Part shown: positions 6,454-12,937 of the stretch, piece by piece
Position numbering within the stretch: position 1 is the stretch's first letter
Layout of the letters: the number at the start of each line of letters is the position of its first letter
Source of the DNA: an uncultured Oscillospiraceae bacterium
GTDB lineage: Bacteria; Bacillota; Clostridia; Oscillospirales; Oscillospiraceae
Reading direction: 5' to 3'
Length of the DNA stretch: 16,788 nt
Assembly (NCBI GenBank): GCA_900768135.1
Contig: CAAGBT010000094.1
Coordinates: 1 to 16,788 of the forward strand
Program-made: the position numbers and the translations under genes
The notes under the pieces: generated by a model
Databases searched by the model: none
What the model was told of the DNA's origin: nothing
The model's input: only the letters and a program-made list of their open reading frames with translations

Positions 6454-7593
6454 TTAGTTCTGTTCCGGCGCACCTCCGCCGGCCGCTTCGTCCTTTGCCT
6501 CCGCCAGCTTTTTTTCCAGCGCCTCCGGCGTCAGCTCGTCCTCCATGCCGCGCGCGTGCAGCACGTCTGCGCGCGTGATGGTCATGAGGTCGTCCTTTGT
6601 GACGCTCGCCAGCTGCGCAAGGCGGTTCGCCTGCGCGGTGAGGATCTGCTCGAAAAGGTTGCGCACGCCGCGCGCGTTGCCGAACGTCACGCCGTCGGCG
6701 TTTTCATCGTAGATGAAGTCCTTTACGTCCTGCTCGGCGTCGGACGCAAGGATGTAGCTTGACTTGCCGCAGCGCATCTTGAAGATCTCCAGCATTTCGT
6801 CAAGAGAATAGTCGTCAAAGTGCAGGTAGCGGTTAAAGCGGGATTCCAGGCCGGGATTGGAACGGATGAACTTCTCCATCAGCCCGTCGTAGCCCGCAAC
6901 GATGACCACCAGATCATCGCGGTGATCCTCCATCGCCTTGAGCAGCGTGTCGATGGCTTCCTGGCCGAAGTCGTTGTCACCCTTGCCGTTGAGCGCGTAG
7001 GCCTCGTCGATGAACAGCACGCCGCCGAGCGCCTTTTCAATGGCCTTGCTCGTTTTGATGGCCGTCTGGCCGACGTAGCCTGCGACAAGGCCGCTGCGGT
7101 CCACCTCGACAAGCTGCCCCTTGGAGAGAATGCCGAGCGAGCGGTAGATGCGCGCCATCAGGCGCGCGATCATCGTCTTGCCCGTGCCGGGGTTGCCGGT
7201 GAAGACCATGTGCAGCGAAAAGTCGGCGTTCGGAAGCCCCGCCTCCTCGCGCCGCTTGAAGACGGTCGCCATGTTGATGAGGTTATTCACCTCGCGCTTG
7301 ATCTCGCCAAGGCCGACATAGCCGTCCAGCTCCGCCTTGAGATCCTCGATCTTCTCCGGCGGGGGAAGCGGCGCTTCCTCCTTTTTTCCGCCCGCGGCAG
7401 CAGAGGCGGCGAGCTTCTCGGGCTTTGTGCCGTCCGCGCGCCCCGGCGCAGCCTTTTCGGGCGCGGCAGAACTCGGCGTGTCCTGCGTCAGCGGCGCGCC
7501 CCAGAAGTCGCTGCCCATGCGGTTTAAGTTGTTCTGCGTCATTGTGCGGATGACGTCGAGCTGCTGGAGGATGATCTCGTCCTTTTTGTCCAT
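6454..7593 (-). CDS. CbbX/SpoVK-type AAA+ ATPase
   Basis: A 379-residue AAA+ protein of the CbxX/CfqX (SpoVK-like) group, ring-forming ATPases that remodel other proteins. Residues 1-30 look helical, residues 35-80 are an Ala/Pro/Lys-rich linker likely to be disordered, and the AAA+ core covers about 85-345. Motifs: Walker A GNPGTGKT (133-140), pore loop GYVGQT (172-177), Walker B GVLFIDEA (191-198), an arginine finger in NPGLESRF (R252) and a sensor-2-like NARGVRN (306-312). All look functional. The start at 7593 has AAGGGAG 7 nt upstream and is 1 nt from the stop of the upstream EetB-like gene, so translation is probably coupled. Its substrate is unknown. SpoVK names a sporulation gene, but this context is a flavin/electron-transfer cluster, so no sporulation role is claimed. 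Confidence 0.88.
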   Translation of the reverse strand: MDKKDEIILQQLDVIRTMTQNNLNRMGSDFWGAPLTQDTPSSAAPEKAAPGRADGTKPEKLAASAAAGGKKEEAPLPPPEKIEDLKAELDGYVGLGEIKREVNNLINMATVFKRREEAGLPNADFSLHMVFTGNPGTGKTMIARLMARIYRSLGILSKGQLVEVDRSGLVAGYVGQTAIKTSKAIEKALGGVLFIDEAYALNGKGDNDFGQEAIDTLLKAMEDHRDDLVVIVAGYDGLMEKFIRSNPGLESRFNRYLHFDDYSLDEMLEIFKMRCGKSSYILASDAEQDVKDFIYDENADGVTFGNARGVRNLFEQILTAQANRLAQLASVTKDDLMTITRADVLHARGMEDELTPEALEKKLAEAKDEAAGGGAPEQN

Positions 7594-7594
7594 G

Positions 7595-8116
7595 TCAGTT
7601 CTCCCTTCCATACGGTGTGTGCGCCATCGCGCGCAGCAGCAGCGCGGTGACGGAGCCGCTGAGCGCACCCGTGAAGAGCGATACCAGCAGCAGAAGCGGC
7701 AGATAGTAAAGCGGTGCGTCCGAACCCAGCGTGAGCATCGCGGCGCAGACCTGTCCGCAGTTGTGCGCCGCCGCGCCCGCAATGGAAATGCCGAAGATGC
7801 TCAGCCTTCCGGCGCGGCGCAGCAGCGCCATCATCAGCAGCGCCGCGACCCCGCCCAGCAGCGAGAACAGCAGCGCTGATGCATTGCCGGCGAACAGCGC
7901 GCCGAGCGCGCAGCGCGCAAGCAGAACGCACATGGCGCTGGAGAAGCCGAGCGTGCAGAGCGCGTACAGCGTAACGATATTGGCAAGCCCCAGCTTGACG
8001 CCCGGCAGCGGCACGAGCAGCGCCAGCGGGAAAAACGACTCCAGATAGGAAAGCGCCAGCGCCAGCGCCGAAAGCACCGCGCAGAGCGCGAGCTGTTTTG
8101 TGCTGATCCTCATCAT
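7595..8116 (-). CDS. eetB: Gx-family membrane protein, EetB-like (Hpre_diP_synt_I family)
   Basis: A 173-residue polytopic membrane protein with about five or six hydrophobic helices. It matches from memory the family annotated as Gx transporter or heptaprenyl diphosphate synthase component I. Diagnostic blocks are LPGVKLGLANIVTLYAL (about 37-53) and AAAHNCGQVCAAM (115-127). Homologues named EetB occur in flavin-based extracellular electron transfer loci of Listeria and lactobacilli; their biochemical role is unclear. The start at 8116 gives the normal length and lies 5 nt after the stop of the EetA-like gene, with GGGG about 8 nt upstream. ATG 8113 is an adjacent alternative. The symbol is assigned from family and synteny, not from proven function. 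It is followed by the AAA+ ATPase gene after 1 nt. Confidence 0.8.
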   Translation of the reverse strand: MMRISTKQLALCAVLSALALALSYLESFFPLALLVPLPGVKLGLANIVTLYALCTLGFSSAMCVLLARCALGALFAGNASALLFSLLGGVAALLMMALLRRAGRLSIFGISIAGAAAHNCGQVCAAMLTLGSDAPLYYLPLLLLVSLFTGALSGSVTALLLRAMAHTPYGREN

Positions 8117-8121
8117 GTCCG

Positions 8122-8511
8122 TCACCCCGCGATCAGGTCGTATCCGTCGGCAGCGCCGGAAAGCGTGACTGAAATGCGCGCCGGCAGGCACACGATGCTC
8201 TGCCCCGCGTGCGAGATCGCGCTGGAGCGGACGCAGTCCTGGTTGGGACAATCGCTGTGCGCTACGCGCACCGCGCCGTTTTCCACCGTTACGGTGAGCG
8301 TGTAGCCGCGGTTTTCATAGCGCCCGCCGGCGTAGGCGCTGAGCGGTGTGCGCTCGGCCTCCGCGCCGTCCACGGAGACGATGACCGTGAGCGCGCCGGC
8401 CTGCCGCGCCTGCAAAAACGGACGCGCGCCGAGCAGAAGCGCCAGCAGCAGCACGGCCAGCACCACAAGCGCGTCCCACCAGACGGGCTTCAGCTCAGGA
8501 GAGCGCTTCAT
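8122..8511 (-). CDS. eetA: NusG domain II protein, EetA-like
   Basis: A 129-residue protein with one N-terminal membrane helix (about 11-28) and an extracytoplasmic NusG-domain-II fold (about 40-127). The family cysteine pattern is present: CPNQDCV (C88, C93) and QSIVCLP (C108). These may form a disulfide or a redox or metal site; that is inference. It lacks the NGN and KOW parts of transcription factor NusG and is not a transcription factor. Proteins of this type, called EetA, accompany EetB and ApbE in extracellular electron transfer loci. The start at 8511 overlaps the end of the upstream apbE gene by 17 nt and precedes a typical membrane anchor. The ribosome site is weak (CAGG 7 nt upstream), consistent with translational coupling. 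Confidence 0.82.
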   Translation of the reverse strand: MKRSPELKPVWWDALVVLAVLLLALLLGARPFLQARQAGALTVIVSVDGAEAERTPLSAYAGGRYENRGYTLTVTVENGAVRVAHSDCPNQDCVRSSAISHAGQSIVCLPARISVTLSGAADGYDLIAG

Positions 8512-9538
8512 AGCGATACCTGCTTTCTTCGCTGGGCGAAAACCGGCCGGAAAGCCCGTCCGTGTAGCCCACGCACCCATCGTCCGTGACCAGAATGAGA
8601 TCGAACGCCGTCCCCTGCGCGGCAAGCGATGCGCGCAGCGCCATCGCGCCGTCCTTCCCAAGAACAAAGCACGCTGTGGAAAGGGCGTCTGCCCACGCGC
8701 CGTTTTCGCATACGACCGTTACGCTGACAAGTCCGCTTTCAGCGGGACGGCCGGTCGCGGGATCGATGATGTGGTGATAACGCGCGCCGTTTTCTTCAAA
8801 GAAGCGCTCGTAAATGCCGGAGGTGACAATGAACGCATCCGACGCCGTAAGAACGCCAAGGTAACGCTCCGTGTCAGCCGGATCCTTGACGGCAATGCGC
8901 CAGTCGCTGCCGTCGGCCTTTTTGCCGATAACGCACACGTCGCCGCCAAGGTCGAGCGCAGCGGAAGCGATGCCCGCCGCCGTCAGCTGCGCGCGCAGCA
9001 GATCGGCGGCGTAGCCCTTGGCGATGCCGCCAAGGTCAAGCTGCGCGCCGTCCGCGAGCGTAACGGCGCAGCCGTCCGCCGTTTCTTCAACCTGCACCTT
9101 GTCCGTACCCGTGCGCGCGAGCAGCGCCGCCAGCTCGTCCGCGGACGGCACGCGCCGTTCGTCCTTCGTAAAGCCCCATGCGTCCAGCACGGGGGCGAGC
9201 GTGGGGTCAAACGCGCCGCCGGTCGCATCAGAAACGGCAAGCGCCGTGCGGATCAGCGCGGGAAGCGCATCGTCCGCCGCATAGCCGACCGCCGCGCCCT
9301 GCGCGGCATTGAGCCTGTAAAGCGCACTGCTGTCCGCTGTGCGCGAAAGCACGGCGGTGTCGAGCGTGTGCAGTTCGCGCTCCGCCTCGTCGAGCGCGGC
9401 GGCCGTGTTCCTGCCATAGACGGTCAGGTTCATCACCGTGTCCATAGCGTAAACGGTGCGCGTTTCGCTCCGCTCCGCGCCGCAGGCGGCGAGTGGAAGC
9501 GCAAGAATAAGCAGCAGCGCTGCCAGATGCTTTTTCAT
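8495..9538 (-). CDS. apbE: FAD:protein FMN transferase lipoprotein (ApbE family)
   Basis: A 347-residue exported lipoprotein that covalently attaches FMN, taken from FAD, to Thr/Ser residues of target redox proteins, using Mg2+. A signal peptide with lipobox LAAC places C19 as the lipidated residue. Family motifs in order: MDTVMNLTVYG (32-42), TGGAFDPTLAPV (106-117), LDLGGIAKGYA (167-177), LDLGGD (195-200), HHIIDPATGRPA (255-266) and ADALSTACFVLG (283-294). The start at 9538 is chosen because AGGAG lies 5 nt upstream and a clean signal peptide follows. It is the first gene of a run with the EetA-like, EetB-like and AAA+ genes. I see no typical D-x-(S/T)-(G/S)-A-T flavinylation site in other proteins of the window, so the substrate is probably encoded elsewhere. 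In Listeria EET the equivalent enzyme is FmnB. Confidence 0.93.
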   Translation of the reverse strand: MKKHLAALLLILALPLAACGAERSETRTVYAMDTVMNLTVYGRNTAAALDEAERELHTLDTAVLSRTADSSALYRLNAAQGAAVGYAADDALPALIRTALAVSDATGGAFDPTLAPVLDAWGFTKDERRVPSADELAALLARTGTDKVQVEETADGCAVTLADGAQLDLGGIAKGYAADLLRAQLTAAGIASAALDLGGDVCVIGKKADGSDWRIAVKDPADTERYLGVLTASDAFIVTSGIYERFFEENGARYHHIIDPATGRPAESGLVSVTVVCENGAWADALSTACFVLGKDGAMALRASLAAQGTAFDLILVTDDGCVGYTDGLSGRFSPSEESRYRYEALS

Positions 9539-9571
9539 AGCCGCTCCTGAAAATCGTGGAATGTTTTCTTT

Positions 9572-9600
9572 ATTGTACGCGCGCAGCTGCGCGCTGTCAA
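9572..9600 (-). promoter_or_regulatory. SigA-type promoter of the apbE-eetA-eetB-AAA cluster
   Basis: On the minus strand: consensus -35 TTGACA (9595-9600), a 17-nt spacer and -10 TACAAT (9572-9577). Eleven of twelve hexamer positions match. The expected start is about 27 nt before the apbE start codon. No other strong promoter is apparent between here and the AAA+ gene. Confidence 0.8.
9579..9594. promoter_or_regulatory. Perfect palindrome filling the apbE promoter spacer
   Basis: GCGCGCAGCTGCGCGC is a perfect 16-bp palindrome occupying all but 1 nt of the spacer between -35 and -10. That position would suit a regulator that blocks or reshapes the promoter. The local sequence is rich in GCGC, so chance is a real alternative. 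Confidence 0.4.
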
Positions 9601-9641
9601 AGCAAAAAAGCCGCGCGCTGAAAAATTTACAGGCGGGGACG

Positions 9642-9667
9642 CAACCTTTCTCCGTGCGTTCCCGTCT
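9642..9667 (+). promoter_or_regulatory. ECF-type autoregulatory promoter of the sigma factor gene
   Basis: CAACC (9642-9646) within GCAACCTTT, then a 16-nt spacer and CGTCT (9663-9667). The CAACC/CGTC pattern is typical of promoters recognised by Firmicute ECF sigma factors, which commonly drive their own genes. The predicted start is near 9673, giving a leader of about 80 nt. Confidence 0.6.
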
Positions 9668-9693
9668 GAAAGAGTGAAGACGGGCCGGTCTTC

Positions 9694-9720
9694 CCGGCGC
9701 GCGGCGGCCGCCCGCGCCGG
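9694..9720 (+). promoter_or_regulatory. GC-only hairpin in the ECF sigma leader
   Basis: CCGGCGCG (9694-9701) pairs with CGCGCCGG (9713-9720), and the interior GGCGGCCGCC (9703-9712) is itself a palindrome, so almost the whole 27 nt folds on itself. A smaller stem, GAAGAC (9676-9681) with GTCTTC (9688-9693), precedes it. No U-tract follows, so it is not a terminator. Confidence 0.5.
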
Positions 9721-9727
9721 AGAAAAG

Positions 9728-9757
9728 ATGCTTCATGCATGGAGTAAACAGAGGTGA
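9728..9757 (+). other. Possible 9-codon leader peptide before the sigma gene
   Basis: An ATG at 9728 has GGAG (9719-9722) 5 nt upstream and encodes MLHAWSKQR, then TGA at 9755-9757. The stop overlaps the GTG start of the sigma gene (9754). It could couple translation or be chance. Confidence 0.2.
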
Positions 9758-10320
9758 TCGCTTTGACCGATGAACAGATCGTTCAGCTTTATCTTGCGCG
9801 TGCGGAGGAAGGCATCGCGCAGAGCGAAGAGAAATACGGCGCGCTGCTGCGCAGCGTCATCCGCCGGATCCTTCCGGACCAGCGCGATGCGGAGGAGTGC
9901 CTGAACGATGTGTGGAGCCGCGCATGGAACTCCATTCCGCCGGAGAAGCCGCGCGTGCTGAGCGCTTTTCTGGCGCGCATTGCGCGCAACCTTGCGCTGG
10001 ACCGCTATACCTACAACCGCGCGGAAAAGCGCTCGAGCGCGCTCACGGAGGCGTTTGAGGAGCTGGAGCCGTGCCTGATCGGCGCGGAAGATGTACAGGC
10101 GGGAGTGGAGGCGCAGGAATTCCGCGCATGGCTGTGCGATTTTCTCCGCGCGCAGACGAGGGAAAGCCGTGCATTCTTCGTCCGGCGCTACTGGTACGGC
10201 GAAAGCATGAACGAGATTGCGCGCGCCTGCGGCTGCAGCGAGGAAAAGGTCAAATCCTCGCTGTTCCGCACCCGCAACCGCCTGCGCGAGGCAATGAAGA
10301 AGGAGGGCATCGCACTATGA
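9754..10320 (+). CDS. ECF-type RNA polymerase sigma factor
   Basis: A 188-residue sigma-70 family protein of the ECF class, which directs RNA polymerase to a small set of promoters. Region 2 covers about 10-90, with DAEECLNDVWSRAWNSIPP at the core and FLARIARNLALDRYRY-like sequence after it. Region 4 covers about 125-182, with the helix-turn-helix SMNEIARACGCSEEKVKSSL and the basic FRTRNRLREAMKKEG end. Start choice is uncertain. GTG 9754 has GGAG (9741-9744) 9 nt upstream. TTG 9763 (protein starting MTDEQIVQ) has GAGGTGAT (9751-9758), an 8-nt match to the anti-Shine-Dalgarno sequence at good spacing. The stop overlaps the next start as ATGA, which couples it to its presumed anti-sigma partner. 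An ECF-type promoter lies upstream, so autoregulation is likely. Confidence 0.92.
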   Translation: MIALTDEQIVQLYLARAEEGIAQSEEKYGALLRSVIRRILPDQRDAEECLNDVWSRAWNSIPPEKPRVLSAFLARIARNLALDRYTYNRAEKRSSALTEAFEELEPCLIGAEDVQAGVEAQEFRAWLCDFLRAQTRESRAFFVRRYWYGESMNEIARACGCSEEKVKSSLFRTRNRLREAMKKEGIAL

Positions 10321-11282
10321 ACGAACGTAAATTCGAGGCCTTTCAGCACGCAGCTGATAAGGCGCTGCTGGAGGAGGCACAGACACCCATGAAAAAGAAA
10401 AACACCTGGGCGCGCTTTGCGGCGGCAGCCGCCTGCGTATGCGTCGTCGCGGCGGCAGCCGTGATCTGGCAGCCGTGGAACAGCGGCAGACCGGACGACG
10501 GCGGCGCCGTGCAGATCCCAAACCCGTGGACGGATACTACGCTGGAGAACATCCGGGCCATGGGCTATGATATGGTTCTGCCCGACGGCGCGGAGAACAT
10601 TACCTTTACCGCACTGAACGCAGAAGGCGGCAGCGCGGCGATGGTGCAGGCGGATTACACGCTCGGCGGCGCGGAATATACCTGCCGCGCGGCAAAGACG
10701 GCGGAGCCGGAGGATATTTCCGGCCTGTATGAGACCTGGGAGCAGGACCTGAGCTGGACGGTGGGCGAAGCGCAGCTGCAAATGTGTACCAATAACCTCA
10801 CGGGCTATGTCAGCTGGTATCTGCCCGGCGAGGAGCAGCAGTGGTGCGTGAGCAGCGCAAGCGGCGATGCGCAGCTTCTGCAGAACGCCGAGATCCTTGC
10901 CCAGGGGCTTGGGCAGGAGCTTGCCACCGCGCCGGAGGGCGCGGAAAACGTGATCCTCCGCGTCTTTTCGCTGGAGGGGCGCACCGTGGCTGAAACCGCC
11001 TTTACAGCGGACGGCGCGCGCTGGACCTACCGCACCGCGCCCGGCGAGCTGGAGCTGATCGATATTTCCGGCCTTGCAGACTTTTCTGCAGGCGCGGCGG
11101 GGCAGGTATCGTACTGCGAGGCGCGGCTGTCCTATGACGAGGGCGGCGCGGGCAAGATCGTCTGGTTTGATATCGTGCCGGGCATTGAATACAGCCTGAG
11201 CGTTGAGAGCGGCGCGAATGAGCAGATGCTGCTTGATATGGCGAACGCGCTCTTTGTCCCGATGCAGGGGGATGCCGGCTGA
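10317..11282 (+). CDS. Presumed anti-sigma/sensor membrane protein with duplicated DUF4367-like domain
   Basis: A 321-residue protein whose ATG overlaps the sigma stop by 4 nt. Layout: a short cytoplasmic N-terminus (1-31, K/E-rich), one membrane helix (about 32-51), a linker with IPNPWTDTTLENI, then an extracellular part made of two similar halves. Half 1 (about 89-196) begins LPDGAENITFTAL and half 2 (about 207-313) begins APEGAENVILRVF. Both contain a DISGL block and end in a G-x-x-x-W strand followed by an SG-rich segment and a helix. The pattern resembles DUF4367-type domains that sit beside ECF sigma factors in Clostridia. Gene position and topology suggest an anti-sigma that releases the sigma factor on an envelope signal. 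The cytoplasmic segment is short for a classical anti-sigma domain, so the mechanism is unproven. Confidence 0.75.
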   Translation: MNERKFEAFQHAADKALLEEAQTPMKKKNTWARFAAAAACVCVVAAAAVIWQPWNSGRPDDGGAVQIPNPWTDTTLENIRAMGYDMVLPDGAENITFTALNAEGGSAAMVQADYTLGGAEYTCRAAKTAEPEDISGLYETWEQDLSWTVGEAQLQMCTNNLTGYVSWYLPGEEQQWCVSSASGDAQLLQNAEILAQGLGQELATAPEGAENVILRVFSLEGRTVAETAFTADGARWTYRTAPGELELIDISGLADFSAGAAGQVSYCEARLSYDEGGAGKIVWFDIVPGIEYSLSVESGANEQMLLDMANALFVPMQGDAG

Positions 11283-11319
11283 GCTGCGGCAGACTTGTCC
11301 TGCCGGCAATGAGCTGCCT

Positions 11320-11354
11320 AAAAAGGGGCTTCCGCACAAGCGGAAGCCCCTTTT
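11320..11354. terminator. Bidirectional terminator between anti-sigma gene and znuB
   Basis: A perfect 15-bp stem pairs 11321-11335 with 11340-11354 around an ACAA loop, with A5 on the left and T4 on the right, then a second T-run at 11360-11365. It serves the sigma operon on the plus strand and the znu operon on the minus strand. Confidence 0.9.
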
Positions 11355-11417
11355 GCTGCTTTTTTGTTGGAAAGCCCGGCGGGGATAGCAGCGGAGGTGC
11401 GGCGCTTCCGGAGGAAG

Positions 11418-12230
11418 CTACCGCTTTCCCCATCCGATGAGGCAGCAGAGAAGGAATGCGGCAAGATCACAGATAACGACCGTTGCGCCCACGGGTGTGG
11501 AAAAAAGGTATGACCCCGTAAGCCCCAGGCAGAAGCACGCGACCGAAAGCCCAGCGGCAAAGCACACCACACCGCGAAAGCTTTTGAACAGGCGCATTGC
11601 CGAGAGCGCCGGGAAGATGATGAGGCTTGAGAGCAGCATCGCGCCCATCATGCGCATTCCCAGCACGACCGTGAGCGCGGTGAGAACGGAGAGGATGCTC
11701 TTGTATGCGCCCACCCGCACGCCGGTGGCGCGGGCAAAGGACTCATCGAACGTGACGGAGAAGAGCTTGTGGTAAAACAGCACATACAGCGCCAGCACGC
11801 ACAGCGCCAGCGCGGCGCTGAGGAAAACATCGGAGCGCGACATGGCAAGGATGCTGCCGAACATATAGCTGTCCACGTCCGTGGTCATGCCGGTGGTGAG
11901 CGCGGTAACGACCACGCCGATGGCGAGCGCCGAGGCGGAGAATACTGCGATCATTGCGTCCGCGCTGACGCGGCTCCTTTCCGCCGCGCGCAGCAGCACG
12001 AACGCCGCGATGACAACAACGGGGATGGAGAACCACAGCGGCGCAAAGCCGCACGCTACCGCGACCGACAGCGCGCCGAACGACACATGGCTCAGCCCGT
12101 CGCCAATCATGGAGTAGCGCTTGAGAACGAGCGGCACGCCAAGCAGCGAGGCGCAGAGCGAAACGAGAATGCCCACGGCGAACGCCCGCACGATAAAGGG
12201 ATAGGCGAACATGGAAAAAAGAAGCTTCAT
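11418..12230 (-). CDS. znuB: Zinc ABC transporter permease
   Basis: A 270-residue integral membrane protein of the ABC-3 family, the channel of a high-affinity zinc (or manganese) importer. It has about eight hydrophobic helices. Family blocks are LGVPLVLKRYSMIGDGLSHVSFG (about 30-52), DVDSYMFGSILAMS (117-130) and MRMMGAMLLSSLIIFPALSAM (192-212). The length is normal. It is the last gene of zur-znuA-znuC-znuB and its ATG overlaps the znuC stop by 4 nt. The upstream AGGTGACGCAAA region supplies the ribosome site. A small hairpin, GCTTCC/GGAAGC (11404-11418), touches the stop codon, and the shared terminator lies 64 nt beyond. Zinc rather than manganese is inferred from the linked Fur-family gene and the His-rich ZnuA. 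Confidence 0.92.
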   Translation of the reverse strand: MKLLFSMFAYPFIVRAFAVGILVSLCASLLGVPLVLKRYSMIGDGLSHVSFGALSVAVACGFAPLWFSIPVVVIAAFVLLRAAERSRVSADAMIAVFSASALAIGVVVTALTTGMTTDVDSYMFGSILAMSRSDVFLSAALALCVLALYVLFYHKLFSVTFDESFARATGVRVGAYKSILSVLTALTVVLGMRMMGAMLLSSLIIFPALSAMRLFKSFRGVVCFAAGLSVACFCLGLTGSYLFSTPVGATVVICDLAAFLLCCLIGWGKR

Positions 12231-12937
12231 TTTGCGTCACCTCCAAAGCGCTGTCCGGCGGGCGATGCCAGAAACTCTGCCGCCGTGCCGTAAAAGCAGC
12301 CGGCGCGGTCCACGCAGAGCAGGTGCTTTGCCTCGCGCAGAGCGTTTTCCATGTCGTGCGTGACCATGATGACGGCCATGCCCTCGTGCCGGTTAAGGTA
12401 GCGCAGCGTTTTGTAAAGATCCTGCACGCTTGCGGGGTCAAGCCCGGTAACGGGTTCGTCAAGGATGAGCAGATCGTTCGCCGCACACAGCGCGCGCGCC
12501 AGCAGCACGCGCTGCTGCTGCCCGCCGGAAAGCTCACGGTAGCAGCGGTCCTTCAGTTCCAGCACGCCGAGCTTGCCAAGATTCATCAGCGCGGCGGAGC
12601 GCTCCGCCGCTGTGTAGAAAAAGCGCGTGCGGCGGTTGGAAAAGCCGGATAGCACGACCTCGCTCACCGTTGCGGGAAAGTCGCGCTGGGTGGGCGTCTG
12701 CTGCGGGAGATAGCCCAATCTGCCCTCGCGCTGGGCGGGACAGTCGATGCGGCCGGCGAGCGGCGGCAGCAGACCGAGCAGCGCGCGCAGCAGCGTTGAT
12801 TTGCCGCTGCCGTTTTCGCCCACGATGCACAGGTAGTCCCCCGCGCGGACGGTGAGCGTCAGGTGTTCGAGCAGCGCCCGGCGCTCGTAGCCGAGCGTGA
12901 CGTCCTCGCAGGCGAGGACAACGGGTGGTTCGTTCAT
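12227..12937 (-). CDS. znuC: Zinc ABC transporter ATP-binding protein
   Basis: A 236-residue ABC ATPase that powers the ZnuB permease from the cytoplasmic side. Visible motifs: Walker A GENGSGKST (40-48), Q-loop YLPQQ (76-80), the DFPATVSEVVLSG segment common in zinc/manganese importers (86-98), signature LSGGQ (136-140), Walker B LLILDEP (156-162), D-loop GLDP (165-168) and switch H194. All catalytic parts are intact. The ATG overlaps the znuA stop by 4 nt and the stop overlaps the znuB start by 4 nt. The protein is shorter than E. coli ZnuC at the C-terminus, which is usual for Firmicute versions. Confidence 0.93.
   Translation of the reverse strand: MNEPPVVLACEDVTLGYERRALLEHLTLTVRAGDYLCIVGENGSGKSTLLRALLGLLPPLAGRIDCPAQREGRLGYLPQQTPTQRDFPATVSEVVLSGFSNRRTRFFYTAAERSAALMNLGKLGVLELKDRCYRELSGGQQQRVLLARALCAANDLLILDEPVTGLDPASVQDLYKTLRYLNRHEGMAVIMVTHDMENALREAKHLLCVDRAGCFYGTAAEFLASPAGQRFGGDAK

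Noticed and set aside
5205..6473. Long minus-strand frame opposite gap
   Set aside because: GAPDH on the plus strand is certain and spans it; the antisense product is rich in His, Asp, Val and Gly as expected from a codon shadow, and it crosses the bidirectional terminator.
8122..8511. Transcription factor NusG
   Set aside because: The protein has a membrane anchor and only the domain-II fold with extracytoplasmic cysteines; the NGN and KOW domains are absent.
8348..9550. Long plus-strand frame opposite apbE
   Set aside because: ApbE is intact on the other strand with signal peptide, ribosome site and promoter. The plus-strand product is Arg/Ala-rich with no motif.
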